Shown here piece after piece: positions 23,934-32,821 of a DNA stretch of 35,474 nucleotides. The first letter of the stretch is position 1; every line of letters begins with the position of its first letter. The position numbers were made by a program, and so were the translations under genes. The stretch spans positions 1-35,474 of the forward strand of contig QHNR01000123.1 of the NCBI GenBank assembly GCA_003218475.1. Reading direction: 5' to 3'. The notes beneath the pieces were generated by a model that did not search any database, was not told the DNA's origin, and saw only the letters and a program-made list of their open reading frames with translations. The stretch comes from Verrucomicrobiota bacterium (lineage in GTDB: Bacteria > Verrucomicrobiota > Verrucomicrobiia > Chthoniobacterales > UBA10450).

Positions 23934-25025
23934 ATGGGCAACACATTCGGCCAGCTCTTCCGTGTCACCACCTTTGGAGAATCGCATGGTGGCGGCATCG
24001 GCGTGGTGATCGATGGCTGCCCCCCCCGGGTCGAAATCTCGGAATCTGACATTCAACGAGAACTGGACCGGCGTCGTCCGGGTCAAAGCAAACTCACGAC
24101 ACAGCGGAAAGAGGAAGACCGGTGCGAGATTCTGTCCGGCGTTTTTGAAGGCAAGACGCTTGGGACTGCTGTCGCAATTGCAGTTCGGAACAGAGACGCT
24201 CGGCCTGAAGATTACATCGAGATTGCAAGCAAATTTCGGCCGTCACACGCCGATTATACTTATGAGGCGAAATACGGAATTCGAAACTGGCAGGGCGGCG
24301 GTCGCGCGTCTGCGCGCGAAACGATTGGACGGGTCGCCGCAGGCGCGGTTGCGAAAAGGGTATTGTCTACGTTGCATGCCGACTTCGAGATCGTCGCCTA
24401 CGTGAAGCAAATTCACGACGTCGTTGCGAAAATTGATCGCTCCGCTGTGAAGATGAAAGACGTGGAGAAAAATATCGTCCGCTGCCCAGACGCCGCGGCA
24501 GCGAAACGAATGATATCGCTGATCGAGCAAGTTCGTGACGAAGGCGACTCAGTCGGGGGCGTGATTGAATGCGTGGTGCGTAGCATTGCACCCGGCCTCG
24601 GCGAGCCTGTTTTTGACAAGCTCGAAGCAGACCTCGCGAAAGCGATGCTGAGCATACCGGCCACAAAAGGCTTTGAGATCGGCTCCGGGTTTGCAGCGAC
24701 GCGGATGCGCGGCTCGCAGCACAATGATCCGTTTGAAATGCGGGCTGGAAAAATACGGACAACGACGAACAACTCGGGAGGCGTACAAGGCGGAATCAGC
24801 AATGGCGAAGACATTTATTTTCGCGTGGCGTTCAAGCCACCCGCTACAATCGCGCTTCAACAGAAAACCGTCACCACTTCCAAGAAGCAAAGCGAGCTCG
24901 CGGCGCGGGGACGCCATGATCCCTGCGTGCTTCCCCGAGCAGTGCCAATCGTGGAAGCGATGGCCGCGCTCGTTCTCTGCGATCATGCGCTGCGGCACCA
25001 AGCGATTGGTGGTTGGTCGCAGTGA
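23934..25025 (+). CDS. aroC: Chorismate synthase
   Basis: AroC makes chorismate from 5-enolpyruvylshikimate-3-phosphate using reduced FMN, the last shikimate step. The 363 residues include [19 protein letters not shown], the [14 protein letters not shown] block, [18 protein letters not shown] and the C-terminal signature [21 protein letters not shown]. Length is normal. Its TGA overlaps the GTG of the CvpA-like gene, so the two are probably coupled. Confidence 0.97.
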   Translation: MGNTFGQLFRVTTFGESHGGGIGVVIDGCPPRVEISESDIQRELDRRRPGQSKLTTQRKEEDRCEILSGVFEGKTLGTAVAIAVRNRDARPEDYIEIASKFRPSHADYTYEAKYGIRNWQGGGRASARETIGRVAAGAVAKRVLSTLHADFEIVAYVKQIHDVVAKIDRSAVKMKDVEKNIVRCPDAAAAKRMISLIEQVRDEGDSVGGVIECVVRSIAPGLGEPVFDKLEADLAKAMLSIPATKGFEIGSGFAATRMRGSQHNDPFEMRAGKIRTTTNNSGGVQGGISNGEDIYFRVAFKPPATIALQQKTVTTSKKQSELAARGRHDPCVLPRAVPIVEAMAALVLCDHALRHQAIGGWSQ

Positions 25026-25963
25026 CGCCTGAATCTCAAGCGACGGGTGGTTCGCTGCTTTGGCAAGGAATCTTCATTTCTTTTGCGCTGGTATTGGTTT
25101 TGTTCGAAGTCGTGCGTGGCTGGCGACTGGGGTTGCTTCGCCAACTGATGCGGCTTGCAGCACTTGTCGTTGCATATGCGGCCGCATTCTTCGGGGGCAG
25201 ACTCCTTGTTCCCATCGTGCGACCGCTTCTGAAAATCCCTGATTTCGTCCTGTCGGCGCTGGGAGGCGCAATACTCGCATTCGTTGCGTACGCAGTGGTG
25301 AGCTGCATGGGAGCAATCTTGTTAAAACGAACCGGCGAACAACAGTCGAGGCTCGTGCAACTCATTTACGGAATTGCAGGCGCAATTGTCGGATTGTTTT
25401 TCGGCGTGTTCGCTCTCTGGCTGATCGTGGTGAGCGTGCGCGCTGTTGGCGTCGTGGCAGACGCGCAGGTCCGCAACCGATCAGCTGCGGTGCACACCAC
25501 TCCGGATGGCACATCACATGCTTTGGAGGTCCGGCGGCGCGTTCTCGGGGATGGAAACGAACCATCTGCAGCGTTTGCCGTCTCGTTGGCGCGCTTGAAG
25601 AATTCGCTCGAGCTCGGCGCCTTCGGAAACGTGATCAAGCAGACGGATCCCGTTCCGCAAAAGAGTTATGATACACTCTCAAAAGTTGCTGCGGTATTTT
25701 CCAATCCGGAACGCGCCCGCAGATTTCTTTCCTTTCCAGGTGCGCGCGAATTGAGTGAGCATCCAAAAATTGTTGCCTTACGCGACGACCCGGAAATTTC
25801 TGAAATGATCGCGCAGAAACGTTTTCTCGATCTTCTTCGGGATCAACGGATCATCGCCGCGGCAAACGATTTGGCGCTGGCGGAGCGAATCAAAAAATTC
25901 GATCTTCAGGCCGCGCTCGATTACGCCGTTGAGCAGAAATTAACCACGAATAGACACCAATGA
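25022..25963 (+). CDS. CvpA family membrane protein
   Basis: The 313-residue protein begins with four hydrophobic helices (about residues 10-140). The [30 protein letters not shown] block is typical of CvpA (colicin V production protein family). The soluble C-terminal half ([22 protein letters not shown] ... [33 protein letters not shown]) is helical and has no known motif. GTG at 25022 overlaps the aroC stop; an upstream TTG at 25013 is also in frame. The last residues (LTTNRHQ) come from an inverted repeat. CvpA-like proteins affect envelope integrity in other bacteria; the role here is unknown. Confidence 0.8.
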   Translation: MTPESQATGGSLLWQGIFISFALVLVLFEVVRGWRLGLLRQLMRLAALVVAYAAAFFGGRLLVPIVRPLLKIPDFVLSALGGAILAFVAYAVVSCMGAILLKRTGEQQSRLVQLIYGIAGAIVGLFFGVFALWLIVVSVRAVGVVADAQVRNRSAAVHTTPDGTSHALEVRRRVLGDGNEPSAAFAVSLARLKNSLELGAFGNVIKQTDPVPQKSYDTLSKVAAVFSNPERARRFLSFPGARELSEHPKIVALRDDPEISEMIAQKRFLDLLRDQRIIAAANDLALAERIKKFDLQAALDYAVEQKLTTNRHQ

Positions 25964-26030
25964 ACACGAATTCGAAGAGCCACAGCTGCGTCCAAGTTCC
26001 TGTTTGTTCGTCTCCATTCGTGATTAATTT
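25937..26030. repeat. Inverted repeat TTAACCACGAATAGACACCA...
   Basis: AAATTAACCACGAATAGACA at the left end and its near reverse complement ending CATTCGTGATTAATTT at the right flank a spacer of about 35 bases. It overlaps the end of the CvpA-like gene and stops six bases before the gatB GTG. It resembles dispersed 'ACCACGAATGGACACGAAT' repeats of several phyla (from memory). Confidence 0.8.
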
Positions 26031-26035
26031 CTGAC

Positions 26036-27496
26036 GTGGCAATCAGCTATATCGCTACCATTGGTCTCGAGGTTCACGTCCAGCTCAAGACGCGCTCCAA
26101 GATGTTTTGTGTTTCTCCAGTTGAATTCGGAGCCGAACCAAATACGCACACTTGTCCGATTTGCATCGGTTTGCCGGGTGCATTGCCAGTGATGAATCAT
26201 GAGGCGTTGCGCATGACGGTGCTAACCGGGCTCATGGTCGGGTGCGACATCGCGCCGATCTCCAAATTCGACCGCAAGAATTATTTCTATCCGGACATGC
26301 CGAAAAACTATCAGATTTCGCAATACGACATGCCGCTTTGCACGAATGGCAGCGTGCCGTTACACGACCTCGCTTATCCGAAGGACGCGCAGAAAAATAT
26401 CGTAACGCCAGACAAGGAAGTGCATCTGGTGCGGATTCATTTAGAGGAAGACGTCGCGAAGAGTTTTCATTTCGAGAACGCTACGGGAATTGATTTCAAT
26501 CGTGCCGGCACACCATTGATGGAGATTGTGACGCAACCGGAGATTCATTCCCCTGAGGAGGCGTTCGCGTTTCTAACGGCGCTGAAACAAATTTTGATCT
26601 ACGGCAACGTAAGCGACGCCGATATGGAGAAGGGCCAACTCCGATGCGACTGCAACGTCTCGGTGCGACCTGAAGAGCAAACCGAACTCGGAGCAAAAAT
26701 TGAGATTAAGAACATGAACTCGATCAGCGGCGTGCGGCGCGCGCTTGCTTATGAGATTCAACGTCAAATCAGCTTGCTGAAGAGCGGCGAACGACTCGAG
26801 CAGGAGACGCGTGGTTGGGACGATACCGCGGGCGAAACGTTTCTCATGCGCACGAAAGAGTTCGCACATGATTATAGCTATTTTCCAGATCCCGATCTGG
26901 TACCGGTGAAAACTGACGTTCTACTGGCCGATGTGCGACAGCGCATGCCGGAGTTACCAAAAGCGAAACGCGCGCGCTTTGTGCAGCAATATCAGGTAAG
27001 TCCATACGATGCCGGCGTGCTGGCGAACGATCTGGAACTTGCCAGATATTTCGAAGCGGCGGCCAAAGGTGCAAAGAAACCGAAAAACGTCGCAAACTGG
27101 ATTCTGAACGATTTGCAAAACGCCCTTACCGCTGCTGGTAAGACCATCCATGATTGTCCGATTCCGCCGGAGGCGATTGATGAATTAGTCAATCTCATCG
27201 ACGGCGGGAAAATCAGCGGCAAGCAAGGTAAGGAAGTCTTCACGGAGATGTTTGCTGGCGGCAAGCGCGCAGCCGCGATTGTAAAGGAAAAAGGTATCGA
27301 GCAGCTGAGCGATTTGAGCGCGATCGAAGCGCTCTGTGACGAAGTGATTCAGGCAAATCCAAAACCAGTTGCAGATTTTAAAGCAGGCAACGTTGCGTCA
27401 CTGAACTTCCTTAAAGGCCAGGTGATCAAATTGTCCAAAGGGAAGGCGAATCCGCAGCTCCTGGGCGAAATTTTAGAACGGAAGCTGAAAGTCTAG
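26036..27496 (+). CDS. gatB: Asp-tRNA(Asn)/Glu-tRNA(Gln) amidotransferase subunit B
   Basis: GatB is the tRNA-binding and kinase subunit of the GatCAB complex, which converts Glu-tRNA-Gln (or Asp-tRNA-Asn) to the amide. The 486-residue protein starts at GTG 26036 and reads AISYIATIGLEVHVQLKTRSKMFC. Zinc-type ligands are in FC...THTCPICIGLPG. The signature DFNRAGTPLMEIVT and KNMNSISGVRRAL are present, and a YqeY-like tail (NPKPVADFKAGNVASLNFLKGQVIKLSKG) ends the protein. GatA and GatC are not in this window. Confidence 0.97.
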   Translation: MAISYIATIGLEVHVQLKTRSKMFCVSPVEFGAEPNTHTCPICIGLPGALPVMNHEALRMTVLTGLMVGCDIAPISKFDRKNYFYPDMPKNYQISQYDMPLCTNGSVPLHDLAYPKDAQKNIVTPDKEVHLVRIHLEEDVAKSFHFENATGIDFNRAGTPLMEIVTQPEIHSPEEAFAFLTALKQILIYGNVSDADMEKGQLRCDCNVSVRPEEQTELGAKIEIKNMNSISGVRRALAYEIQRQISLLKSGERLEQETRGWDDTAGETFLMRTKEFAHDYSYFPDPDLVPVKTDVLLADVRQRMPELPKAKRARFVQQYQVSPYDAGVLANDLELARYFEAAAKGAKKPKNVANWILNDLQNALTAAGKTIHDCPIPPEAIDELVNLIDGGKISGKQGKEVFTEMFAGGKRAAAIVKEKGIEQLSDLSAIEALCDEVIQANPKPVADFKAGNVASLNFLKGQVIKLSKGKANPQLLGEILERKLKV

Positions 27497-27614
27497 CACA
27501 GGCATCTTATCTGGTGCGCCGCGACGAGGGTCGCGTCTGATCCGCCTTCGCGTCCGCAAGAAGCGTCACTCCCAGATACGGGCGCGCCGTCGCTCGGCTC
27601 GTTAGCCGTGCAAA
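27497..27614. other. Gap between convergent gatB and dop with hairpins
   Basis: The gap holds CGCGAC-GAGG-GTCGCG (27520-27535) and a larger pair TATCTGG (27508-27514) with CCAGATA (27572-27578). These could fold and act as a two-way terminator, although no clear T-run is present. No Pup-like or other gene is visible. Confidence 0.4.
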
Positions 27615-29159
27615 TCAATCAATCTGCGCGATGGCGCTCATGAATTCGGAGAAATCTTTGCCGTTGCGAGCCGCATGGTTAAGCGCGTCCAGACGCGGAT
27701 TCATTGCTGCCTCGGGCAGCGCGACGCGACACGAGTATGCTCCGTTTGCGAAAACGATTTCATCCCATTGGATGGAGGAAATCGCGTCATTGAAACGCGC
27801 CACCGCCCGGCCACGGAAAAACGCACGTGTGGTCTCTGGCGGATTAAATATCGCGGACTTGATTTCGTCCTCAGTCGTGACGCGACGCATCAAACCTTTG
27901 CGCAATACTTCGTAGTACAATCCGCGGTCCAGATCAAGGTTGTGATATTCGAGGTCGATGGATTGCAACCAGGGATCGCTCCACGAAAGTTTTTCCTCTT
28001 CCTGCAATGCGTCCAGCAAGAACTTCTTGGCCGCCCAATCGACCCGGTCTCGCGCTGACATCGCATCGCGCTCCAGATCGTTGAGGACATTTCCCCATTC
28101 ACGTAATATCCACGCCCGCTCCTCTTCGCTTGCGGCCACGTCCTGGCCTTTTGAAGGCGGTCCCAGTCTGCTTGCCGCGCGCAAATAAATCCGCTGCACA
28201 TCGATAGCAGAGATTTTGCGGCCATCTTTCAATTCGATGATCCAATCGTAGGTTTGATCGCGGCTGATTGATTTGTTGGCATCAACTGGTTGCGCAATCT
28301 CGAGGTGAGGCGCTTCTCCGCGCTCAATGAGATCCAGTACCAGCGCGGTGGTCCCGATTTTCATGGCTGTGGACCATTCGCTCATGTTTGAATCGCCGAG
28401 AATAACGTGAAACCGGCGATACCGGCTCGCGTCCACATGGGGCTCGTCACGCGTGTTTATCAAGGGTCGCCGGTTCATCGTGTCGATGCTCACGACCACA
28501 CTGAAAAAATCGGCGCGCTGCGAGATTTGATAAATGCCAGGCTCGCTCTGCCCGCTCTCCGCCTCCACACCCATTTTGCCGGCGCCCGCAAAAATCTGTC
28601 GAGTGACGAGAAACGGCAGAATACCGGCGACGATTTGGTCCCACGCAATGTCGCGACGCATCAGGTAATTGTCGTGACAACCGTAACTATGCCCGGAGAA
28701 GTCCGTATTGTTCTTGTAGAGGCGAACTTCGTAACCGGACGGCAACTTCTGATTTCGGCGCCGTGCGCATTCTGCAAGAATGCGCTCGCCGGCTTTGTCT
28801 TGAGCTACGATCTGACGAAGCGTTGTGCACTCTGGCGTGGAGTATTCCGGGTGCGCGTGGTCGTTGTAGAACCGGGCGCCATTTGAAAGAACAAGGTCGC
28901 TTTTTATTTCCTCAAAGCTGAGTGGGCGGCGTTTGTCGATCTCGTAATAGGCTGATTCGTCGGTGTCCTGAAGCAATTCGCGTGCGCGAAACCCGCGCGC
29001 GTCCAGATGTGGATCTTCCAGATCGTAATCCCATTTCATCAGCGCCCCGTGCTCGGTGTAACGCCGCACCAGCTCGATCGATTCGGCCACCACGTCGACG
29101 GTGTCCGCACCGCTAAGAGTAATGCCGTACTCCGTCTCCAGCCCAAAGACGCGTTTCAT
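27615..29159 (-). CDS. dop: Dop-type deamidase/depupylase
   Basis: Dop deamidates the C-terminal Gln of Pup and removes Pup-type tags from proteins; it belongs to the glutamine-synthetase-like Pup ligase family. The 514-residue protein reads GLETEYGITLSG at the start, has the Dop-specific region WDYDLEDPHLDARGF (44-58) and the loop YNDHAHPEYSTPEC, with Asp100 at the catalytic Asp position, LYKNNTDFSGHSYGCHDNYLM, INTRDEPHVDASRYRRFHVILGDSN and NPPETTRAFFRG. DHAHPEY rather than VGSHPEY favours Dop over PafA. It lies 90 bases downstream of arc on the same strand. No Pup/UBact, PafA or 20S genes are adjacent. Confidence 0.93.
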   Translation of the reverse strand: MKRVFGLETEYGITLSGADTVDVVAESIELVRRYTEHGALMKWDYDLEDPHLDARGFRARELLQDTDESAYYEIDKRRPLSFEEIKSDLVLSNGARFYNDHAHPEYSTPECTTLRQIVAQDKAGERILAECARRRNQKLPSGYEVRLYKNNTDFSGHSYGCHDNYLMRRDIAWDQIVAGILPFLVTRQIFAGAGKMGVEAESGQSEPGIYQISQRADFFSVVVSIDTMNRRPLINTRDEPHVDASRYRRFHVILGDSNMSEWSTAMKIGTTALVLDLIERGEAPHLEIAQPVDANKSISRDQTYDWIIELKDGRKISAIDVQRIYLRAASRLGPPSKGQDVAASEEERAWILREWGNVLNDLERDAMSARDRVDWAAKKFLLDALQEEEKLSWSDPWLQSIDLEYHNLDLDRGLYYEVLRKGLMRRVTTEDEIKSAIFNPPETTRAFFRGRAVARFNDAISSIQWDEIVFANGAYSCRVALPEAAMNPRLDALNHAARNGKDFSEFMSAIAQID

Positions 29160-29249
29160 CGAATCCTGCTATTCCCAGGTTCTCCAGCGACAGCACGAAC
29201 GAAAGTCAACTTAAACAGGCGCGGTGCGGCGGCCATTTCCTCCCAGGCA

Positions 29250-30935
29250 TCAGATTACGCCAACGGTTGCGTGTGCACGCGCATCGGAAACCGGTTTCAC
29301 GGGCGAAATCTTAACGACGTTTTCCGGATCATAGTCGATCAGCTTAAGCCAGTCCTCGGTGATATCGGTCGTCGGGAAAATATCGTTCTCCATGTACTCG
29401 GCATTGAATGCGAGTTGCAAATCCGTTTCCCGAATCCCTTCTTCCTGTTGAGTGGCAATAGCCCTTTTGATCGCCATCGCTTTCGCGCGCTCGACGATCG
29501 ACGCAACGATCGCGCCACTGATGAGATCGCTGCGATAAAGCGTCTCCTTGCGTCCACTGCGGAGCGTTACCTCCAGAAATTTGTTTTCGTCGCGGCGCGC
29601 AAACTGCCAGTCCACAAAGCGCTCGATTAGCCGCTCGATGGACGCTCCCAATCCATCGGCTTCTTTCGCAAGCACACCGTCGTAAGGGAGGCTATCGGTG
29701 AGATAAATCCGATAGATTTCGCGCGCCCCCTGCTTGTCTGGCCGATTGACCTTGATCTTTCGATCGATCCGGCCCGGGCGCAGAATTGCCGGGTCAATCA
29801 GATCTGCGCGATTGGAAGCAAGGATAATCACAACGTCGTTGAGCGAATCGATACCGTCCATCTCCGAGCAGAACATCGGCACCAGTGTCGAAAGAATATT
29901 CGAGTGGCGCGACGCGCGGCGCGTTCCGAGAATCGATTCGGCCTCGTCGATAAATAGAAACGGCATGTAGCCTTCGCTTTTCTTCTCGCGAGCGGTGGCA
30001 AAAATTTCGCGCACCATTCGCTCCGATTCGCCCACCCACATGTTCAGAATCTCGGGACCTTTGACGTGCATGAAGTATTCGCGCATTTCGGTTCCGGTTG
30101 TTTCCCGAAGTTGCTTCGTCAAATTATAAGCAGTCGCTTTTCCAATCAGCGTTTTCCCGCAGCCGGGGGGACCGTAAAGCAGAAAACCTTTCGGCGTGGC
30201 GTGCTGAAATTTTTGGAAAAGATCAGGATGCAACAGCGGCAGCTCGATGGCGTCTTTGATTGCCTGGAGCGCTGTCTCCTGGCCTCCAACCTTTTCCCAC
30301 GGCAGGTCGGGCACACTGTCGAGATAATATTCGTGCGACTTCGTGCTCGAGAGCATCTCCAACGCCATCCGGTAATTTGAGTCGACACGGACTTCGTCGC
30401 CTGACTTCAAGGTAGAATGAGCAAGATCAGCCGAACGCTGTAACACCATCGATTGCAAGCCGTGCTCCGATCCCACGCGCAATCGGTCCTTGCCAATTAC
30501 TTCGGTAATTTTTGTCACCGGACCAGCTGTCTCAAATCCAAGATCACCGACAATCACGAAGGCTTCATTGACAAGCACGCGCGTTCCTTTTTTCAATTTC
30601 GCAAGCGGAATGCGTGGATCGATATTGCAGAAGTAATCCGCGCCTCCCACGACGATGTGCGCGGTTTCCTTCGAAGTGGCGCCGAGAAATGTGCCGATCC
30701 GGTTTGCTGGCGAAGTCACTTTCTTTATGACTTCCTCGAGCTTCTCGATTATCCTGCGCGCCTCGACCATCGTCTCCTGCTGATCGAAAATCTGTGGCCG
30801 CAGTTCCAGCAGGTCGCGCCGAACTGGATCGCCTGGAGGCAGCGAGGAAATCACTCGATCAAACGAGTCAATGAGATTGTCCGGAGCCGAGTCCCCAACC
30901 CCGTCCTCAAATCCCTCGCTGCGCTTGTCGCTCAT
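29250..30935 (-). CDS. arc: Proteasome-associated AAA ATPase (ARC/Mpa family)
   Basis: ARC/Mpa rings recognise Pup-tagged proteins and unfold them into a 20S proteasome. The 561 residues contain an N-terminal coiled-coil (about 50-75), tandem OB-like domains (80-195), then one AAA module with Walker A GPPGCGKT (255-262), Walker B FLFIDEAES (Asp330-Glu331) and the Arg-finger region SNRADLIDPAILRPGRIDRK. The end reads ATVGVI; the QYL tail that docks actinobacterial Mpa on the proteasome is absent. Operon with dop is likely. The product might work with a different peptidase or alone as an unfoldase, which is speculation. Confidence 0.93.
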   Translation of the reverse strand: MSDKRSEGFEDGVGDSAPDNLIDSFDRVISSLPPGDPVRRDLLELRPQIFDQQETMVEARRIIEKLEEVIKKVTSPANRIGTFLGATSKETAHIVVGGADYFCNIDPRIPLAKLKKGTRVLVNEAFVIVGDLGFETAGPVTKITEVIGKDRLRVGSEHGLQSMVLQRSADLAHSTLKSGDEVRVDSNYRMALEMLSSTKSHEYYLDSVPDLPWEKVGGQETALQAIKDAIELPLLHPDLFQKFQHATPKGFLLYGPPGCGKTLIGKATAYNLTKQLRETTGTEMREYFMHVKGPEILNMWVGESERMVREIFATAREKKSEGYMPFLFIDEAESILGTRRASRHSNILSTLVPMFCSEMDGIDSLNDVVIILASNRADLIDPAILRPGRIDRKIKVNRPDKQGAREIYRIYLTDSLPYDGVLAKEADGLGASIERLIERFVDWQFARRDENKFLEVTLRSGRKETLYRSDLISGAIVASIVERAKAMAIKRAIATQQEEGIRETDLQLAFNAEYMENDIFPTTDITEDWLKLIDYDPENVVKISPVKPVSDARAHATVGVI

Positions 30936-31195
30936 TTATGGTTTGGGTCAATCCGCCGAACCAAGCCTCACTATAGCTTCATCAGGCGCATTCGCAATCT
31001 TCACGCACGAAACAATTTCGGAGTTCGACGCTATCCCCATACAAAATGTTCAACCAGGACGTCGATCTGTTGTTGCGCAAGACCGAGTTTCTTCACTCGC
31101 GCTGACGCTCTTACTTAAAAAATTGTGAGCGCAAGCAACCGAGCGCGAATAGTTGCGGCTGAGGATCGGCGCCACTACACTTTTGTCTTCCGCGA

Positions 31196-31269
31196 GGAGC
31201 CTTAGCTCAATTGGTTAGAGCGCCGCCCTGTCACGGCGGAGGTTGCGGGTTCGAGCCCCGTAGGCTCCG
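31196..31269 (+). tRNA. tRNA-Asp (GTC)
   Basis: Acceptor stem GGAGCCT/AGGCTCC, D-stem GCTC/GAGC, anticodon stem CCGCC/GGCGG with loop CTGTCAC (anticodon GTC at 31230-31232), and a T-arm with TTCGAGC form a complete 74-base cloverleaf. CCA is not encoded. It stands on the plus strand between the divergent arc and a minus-strand gene. No tRNA is seen adjacent to it. Confidence 0.97.
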
Positions 31270-31283
31270 GAATTCGGCAAAGA

Positions 31284-31610
31284 TCACCGTCGCATGATGT
31301 GAATGGCAAGAATGCGGCCCTGATGACGCGCGAGCAAGTAATCCACAAAATCGCCAATGATTGAGTTGGGCTTGTTACCCAATTTCGTTACGACCCGGCA
31401 AATCAAAGTGCGGCTGCGTCCGTGCCATTCGAGATTGATTGCACCGTGAAGGTCACGAGCGCTATGAATCTTCGCCCAACCATGCGGACGTCCGGGCTGT
31501 TTGGCCCAGACTTTGATGAAGCCAAATTTCGGCTCCAACTGGGGATCATTCATAATCTTGTGGCGCAATGATTCGGGACCCTTTGCTATGACCTGGATCA
31601 CCGTTTGCAT
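31284..31610 (-). CDS. Uncharacterised 108-residue protein
   Basis: I do not recognise this gene. The product is basic and mixed, with no signal peptide, membrane segment or Cys pair. Readable features are a central [35 protein letters not shown] stretch, which looks like a beta-rich folded core, and a C-terminal [23 protein letters not shown]. It ends just 14 bases from the tRNA-Asp gene, tail-to-tail. The codon pattern looks like its neighbours. Coding is likely but not certain. Confidence 0.55.
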   Translation of the reverse strand: MQTVIQVIAKGPESLRHKIMNDPQLEPKFGFIKVWAKQPGRPHGWAKIHSARDLHGAINLEWHGRSRTLICRVVTKLGNKPNSIIGDFVDYLLARHQGRILAIHIMRR

Positions 31611-31700
31611 TCACGAAAAGACTCAGCAGGAAATCACTCCATTTGCAATGTTTCTTTCACGCGATACAAGGATCGTACCCGCGAGCCACAACAGCATCGC

Positions 31701-31718
31701 GCAGACACGATTGTCTGC
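31701..31718. repeat. GCAGACA-NNNN-TGTCTGC hairpin, copy 2
   Basis: A perfect 7-bp stem with loop CGAT lies between two minus-strand genes, two bases from the acetyltransferase stop. The same stem occurs at 6099-6116 with loop ATCC, which suggests a dispersed element rather than chance. Confidence 0.6.
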
Positions 31719-31719
31719 G

Positions 31720-32208
31720 TCACGACAGCAACGAGCGGTACATGACGTAAACATCGACGTATCCTTTTTCAGGATGCCGAAATGCGCCAGGCAAAGTGCC
31801 GACAATTTTGAAACCAAGCTGTTTCCAGAGATGAATTTCTCGCACGTTGGTGGAAACCACGAAATTGAATTGCATGGCGCGGAAACCCATTCGACGCGCC
31901 TCGTTCAAACAGTGCTCGGCCATTCTGCGTCCTACTCCAGCACCCTCGGCGTCTCGTTCGACCATGAAAGCGGCGTTGGCGATGTGAGACCCGGGACCCG
32001 ATTGATTCGGCCTCAAAATGTAAGTGCCGACGCCGCGACCGTTTTCTTCTGCGACGTAAGTATGAGTATCGGCTCGAAACCAATAAGCCAGTGCCTCCTC
32101 GCGCGGCATTTGCGGGTTAAACGCGTATGTATCGCCTGCCGCAATGATCTTATGAAAGATGTTCCAGATTGCGTCGTGGTCTGCGTCAATTGCCGGACGT
32201 ATTTCCAT
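31720..32208 (-). CDS. GNAT family N-acetyltransferase
   Basis: The 162-residue protein has the GNAT fold. It starts MEIRPAIDADHDAIWNIFHKII and contains the acetyl-CoA loop VERDAEGAGVGRRMAEHCLNEARRMGF (R-x-x-G-x-G type), followed by NVREIHLWKQLGFKIVGTLPGAF, the usual motif B. The substrate is not evident; relatives modify small amines, antibiotics or protein N-termini. The ATG at 32208 is preferred because upstream codons lack family similarity. Confidence 0.88.
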   Translation of the reverse strand: MEIRPAIDADHDAIWNIFHKIIAAGDTYAFNPQMPREEALAYWFRADTHTYVAEENGRGVGTYILRPNQSGPGSHIANAAFMVERDAEGAGVGRRMAEHCLNEARRMGFRAMQFNFVVSTNVREIHLWKQLGFKIVGTLPGAFRHPEKGYVDVYVMYRSLLS

Positions 32209-32239
32209 GCGTAATCCAAATGTAGCGCAACCCCAGCGG

Positions 32240-32821
32240 CTAACTGAGCGCGGACCAAGCAGCAACACCTGCAACTTTCTGTTCCGCGCGCCACGGTGCT
32301 TCGGTGTCTCGGCCAAAACTCTGTATCGGACGCCGCAGAGGTTCATTAGACTGCGTGAGTATCACGGCTGCATCGCGGTATGCATCGCGCTCGATGAGAA
32401 CACCCGTGCGAATACGATGTGTCTGCAAAGATTTCTCAATCACGGAGCGAAATAGCCGGCCTTCAAAAGCGTGCGCACGGATGTGCGGATTTGCAACAGA
32501 AGCCGGATCGATCTGGCTTCCGACCACAAGAGCAGCACGCTTGATAGTGAAATTTTGCTGCCGATAGCCCGCGAGAAGTTTCGCAATCGATTTTTCCGTA
32601 ACGTGTCGCACTACCTCCACGCGCCGACTTATTTTCTTCGTATCGGTTTCCAGCCGTTCCATGGCGGCGTGATATGGCTGTCGGGTTCCAGGAAGCTGCG
32701 GATCGGAGAAATCGATCCGCTGGTCATCGCACAGCCGAGGCGAACGAGCGGAGCCGTTAAGCAACACCGCAGCCGCCCAGCCGGATTTTACTCGACACCC
32801 CAGCGCGGCATGCGGCTTCAT
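32240..32821 (-). CDS. Conserved protein of unknown function
   Basis: The 193-residue protein has no signal or membrane segment. It begins MKPHAALGCRVKSGWAAAVLL and has LCDDQRIDFSDPQLPGTRQPYHAAM, a central helix-rich region, and AALVVGSQIDPASVANPHIRAHAFEGRLFRSVIEKSL. The GxRVKSGWA and SDPxxPxTRQPYHA blocks look like conserved motifs I have seen in hypothetical proteins of several phyla (memory, not checked). It may have an RNase H-like or similar alpha/beta fold, but I cannot support this. Start overlaps the previous gene's TGA (ATGA), so the two are translationally linked. Confidence 0.72.
   Translation of the reverse strand: MKPHAALGCRVKSGWAAAVLLNGSARSPRLCDDQRIDFSDPQLPGTRQPYHAAMERLETDTKKISRRVEVVRHVTEKSIAKLLAGYRQQNFTIKRAALVVGSQIDPASVANPHIRAHAFEGRLFRSVIEKSLQTHRIRTGVLIERDAYRDAAVILTQSNEPLRRPIQSFGRDTEAPWRAEQKVAGVAAWSALS

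Noticed and set aside
27497-27614. A small RNA or pup gene between gatB and dop
   Set aside because: Only 118 bases, no ORF of fitting length or end, and no promoter-like sequence seen; hairpins fit a terminator better.
29156-29236. 26-codon ORF between arc and dop ending in an ATGA overlap with dop, as a Pup/UBact candidate
   Set aside because: Too short, no Gly-Gly-Glu/Gln or R-x-G-E end, and its GGGAGGAA is only about two bases from the ATG. Probably chance.
30942-31040. Short minus-strand ORF upstream of arc as a hidden tag gene
   Set aside because: Its about 30-residue product ends RLGSAD, not a Pup or UBact type C-terminus.
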